This document shows, one piece after another, positions 62,291 through 64,000 of a DNA stretch of 64,000 nucleotides. Under the pieces are notes generated by a model that was given only the letters and a program-made list of their open reading frames with translations, ran no database searches and was not told the origin of the DNA. The stretch spans positions 62,001-126,000 of the forward strand of contig CAJNOP010000366.1 of assembly GCA_905250075.1 (NCBI GenBank), in the 5' to 3' direction. The position numbers and the translations under genes are program-made. Position 1 is the first letter of the stretch; the number at the start of each line of letters is the position of its first letter. The DNA is from Rotaria sp. Silwood1 (Eukaryota > Rotifera > Eurotatoria > Philodinida > Philodinidae).

Positions 62291-63301
62291 CAGGGTTGCC
62301 AGATCTTCCGATACGGCAGGAAAAATTGCGATTTTTTAAAAGTTTCTCCAACGACTTTCCGACGTTCCGATTTTTCCGATTTTAACATATTTTTCCGATC
62401 GCCTTCAGATTTCCTAATTTTTCTCCGGTTTTCGAAGTCTTATTTGGGAATTCAAGTTCTTAGGACATTCTAGAATAGTTTAACCATGACACGACACCAC
62501 ACATATATAGCGATCTATTTCACCATAGTTATCGGGTAGTGAAGCGTCATGAACTCGACAAACCACACTGCAGCGATTTGAAAGCATATCCTCCAATAAA
62601 ACTATGATGTTTTACAGACAATTAAGATCCAGCTTTCTATCGCGATGAACTAACTTTCTCTGTTCGTTTACTATAGTGTTAATTAAGAATATTTTCGTTT
62701 CTGAGCTTTTTTTGTTTCATCACAGATATCATAAAACTAATCATAATCGTATGGGTACTAATTTAGCTCTTGCAGAATTGAAAATCGGAATGAGTTCTGT
62801 TTATACTTGTGGACGTTTTTATGAATATCTGTTACCTCAACCTGATATTTTGAAGAGTATTCGAGCTAATAAAAAAGTATGAACAAAAACGAACATTATA
62901 CAGAATAAGTCTTAGTTTTGTTTTGCATAAGTTTTGTGAAATGCATGTGTGTGTATGAATTTACAATACTGATTCTATTGTTTCGTCAAGCTGGTTATAG
63001 CATTTTTGATAAAAATAATGTGATCCTGTTCAAATTACTTATGTAGATTTCTCAATCATGAGTAAATTGTGTAATCGATATTTTTTTTAATTCTTTATGA
63101 AATATCATTTCTGATATTGCTTCGAAAAGATGAACAGAAGCAAGATAAAGGATATCGAAGCTATCGAAAATATATAGACTAGTTATTTAAGCATGGAAAA
63201 ATACTTTCTGATTTTCTTCCGATTTCGAGAACAAAAATTCCGACTTTCCCAATTTTTAGAAAATTTTTTCTGATTTTTTAATTTTCGATCTGGTAACCCT
63301 G
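62291..63301. mobile_element. nested 1-kb hAT-like element
   Basis: The ends CAGGGTTGCCAGATC and, inverted, CAGGGTTACCAGATC are 14/15 identical. Subterminal TTCCGATTTTTCCGATTTT words occur at the left and TTCTTCCGATTT / TTCCGAC at the right. The flanking 8-mers ACTCCACT and ACCCCCAT match at only five of eight positions, so the target-site duplication is decayed or absent. CCATTACAGAC-like words also occur outside both ends. It sits wholly inside the 61920-63709 element. Confidence 0.7.
62726..62876 (+). CDS. exon-like segment carried inside the nested element
   Basis: About 50 codons lie between a polypyrimidine tract plus acceptor (TTTTTTTGTTTCATCACAG) and donor GTATGA. The reading frame (contains MGTNLALAELKIGMSSVYTC and FYEYLLPQPDILKSIRANKK) has balanced composition, unlike the AT-driven frames around it. 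The family is not recognised. It looks like an internal exon of a host gene picked up by the transposon, or part of a longer decayed element gene. Confidence 0.45.
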
Positions 63302-64000
63302 ACCCCCATCATTACAGACCTCAGCAGCGCATAAAAGGCTCTAGTTTTTATATAATATATCAATGATTTCATACGTATTCGGAAAAAAGGTATTTTACAA
63401 TTTAAAAATAAGGCATCAGGACAAAAAATTAAAAAAATATATGTGAGTTCCACATTTTAGCTTCTCTGGAGCTGCGCTAACAAGTCTTTTTTTACTGATT
63501 AGTTTTGTGAAAAGATTTTAAAATTTTAAAAAGATGTCTCTAAAGGTCTGAGTATATTTAAAAAATCAAGGTTATACAAAGGCGGGGAAACCGCGAAATT
63601 TCGTCATGCACCGTCACCGCCCCGCCCCGTCAAGTTTTAGCACCGCCCCGCCGGCGGGGCGGGGCGGGGCGGGACGGGGCGGTTTTGCACCGCGGCTCGC
63701 TCATCTCTGTTTTGGTCCACGATCTAATTGATCCACAAATAGAGCTTTATCTTCCGATCACACTGATGATACTTCGAGGTTTTCAGATATGGAGAACTCG
63801 AATGTGTACTGCACTTCCATCGAAATACTATTAGTTGCGCAGTGACCAATAGAAATGAAGTTATAGGAAAAACGACTTTCTTAGGGCAAATCAAGGGAAA
63901 GAGTTCAAACTTGAGCTGTATTCGGCCCATGTCCTATTGGTTTGGCAACGCGCAATAGAAATAAACATTTTAAATGGTAGATTTCACAGTATAATTTTGA

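Larger units (their letters stand above)
61920..63709. mobile_element. 1790-bp hAT-like element
   Basis: TTTTGGTC lies on both sides (61912-61919, 63710-63717), an exact 8-bp target-site duplication. The ends are CAGAGATGAGCGAG and its complement CTCGCTCATCTCTG. CAGAGATG ends with 8-bp duplications are characteristic of hAT elements. Subterminal parts are GC-rich arrays of GCACCGTCACCGCCCCG-like units on both sides (61945-62020 and 63605-63695), and the right one includes a GCCCCGCCGGCGGGGC palindrome. No transposase is encoded; the interior is mostly a second element. Confidence 0.88.

Overview
This looks like animal genomic DNA, most likely from a bdelloid rotifer (Adineta/Rotaria type); that identification is an inference. 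It rests on four things: low GC; many introns of about 50-70 bp with GT..AG ends in the PLAT gene; a decayed gene of the LDL-A/EGF/7TM-receptor type that is expanded in bdelloids; and intronless bacterial-type enzyme genes lying among transposon remnants. No operons, CRISPR arrays, rRNA or intact tRNA genes were seen. Two runs of N mark assembly gaps (41111-41120, 51667-51766).

Positions 1-40 kb form an accessory, decaying region. In order they hold: a coiled-coil gene scrap (0.3-1.1 kb); a full-length but inactivated ABCC/MRP-type ABC transporter (2.9-6.6 kb, +); an unrecognised decayed multi-exon gene (8.0-10.3 kb, +); two intact intronless genes that look horizontally acquired, an SDR oxidoreductase (11.4-12.2 kb, -) and a SIR2-family protein (13.4-14.2 kb, +); a decayed EGF/7TM receptor (17.0-20.3 kb, -); and a glutathione S-transferase pseudogene (33.3-35.2 kb, +) cut by a 1.2-kb transposon. 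Between them sit non-autonomous DNA elements: 21.9-23.2 kb, 24.2-26.0 kb, 31.4-31.8 kb, 33.9-35.1 kb and 38.7-39.2 kb.

Positions 41-51 kb carry one large multi-exon gene on the + strand with about 15 countable PLAT/LH2 repeats, LOXHD1-like, and much lower GC than the left half. Its first exon was not found. From 51 to 64 kb the sequence is very AT-rich and nearly gene-free. It holds a foldback element (52.36-52.86 kb), three copies of a TGTACTC-type repeat (58.8, 61.2, 61.5 kb) and a hAT-like element (61.92-63.71 kb) that contains a second hAT-like element with an exon-like segment inside.

Five elements have target-site duplications and inverted ends that I could read directly, a sixth has 7-bp flanking repeats with imperfect inverted ends, and no transposase gene was seen. 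The strongest item for a second look is the GST insertion. Its ends begin with CACAGTG, the sequence of the V(D)J recombination-signal heptamer. It has a 5-bp target-site duplication, and its two ends differ by an 11-bp spacer, features reminiscent of Transib/RAG-type transposons.
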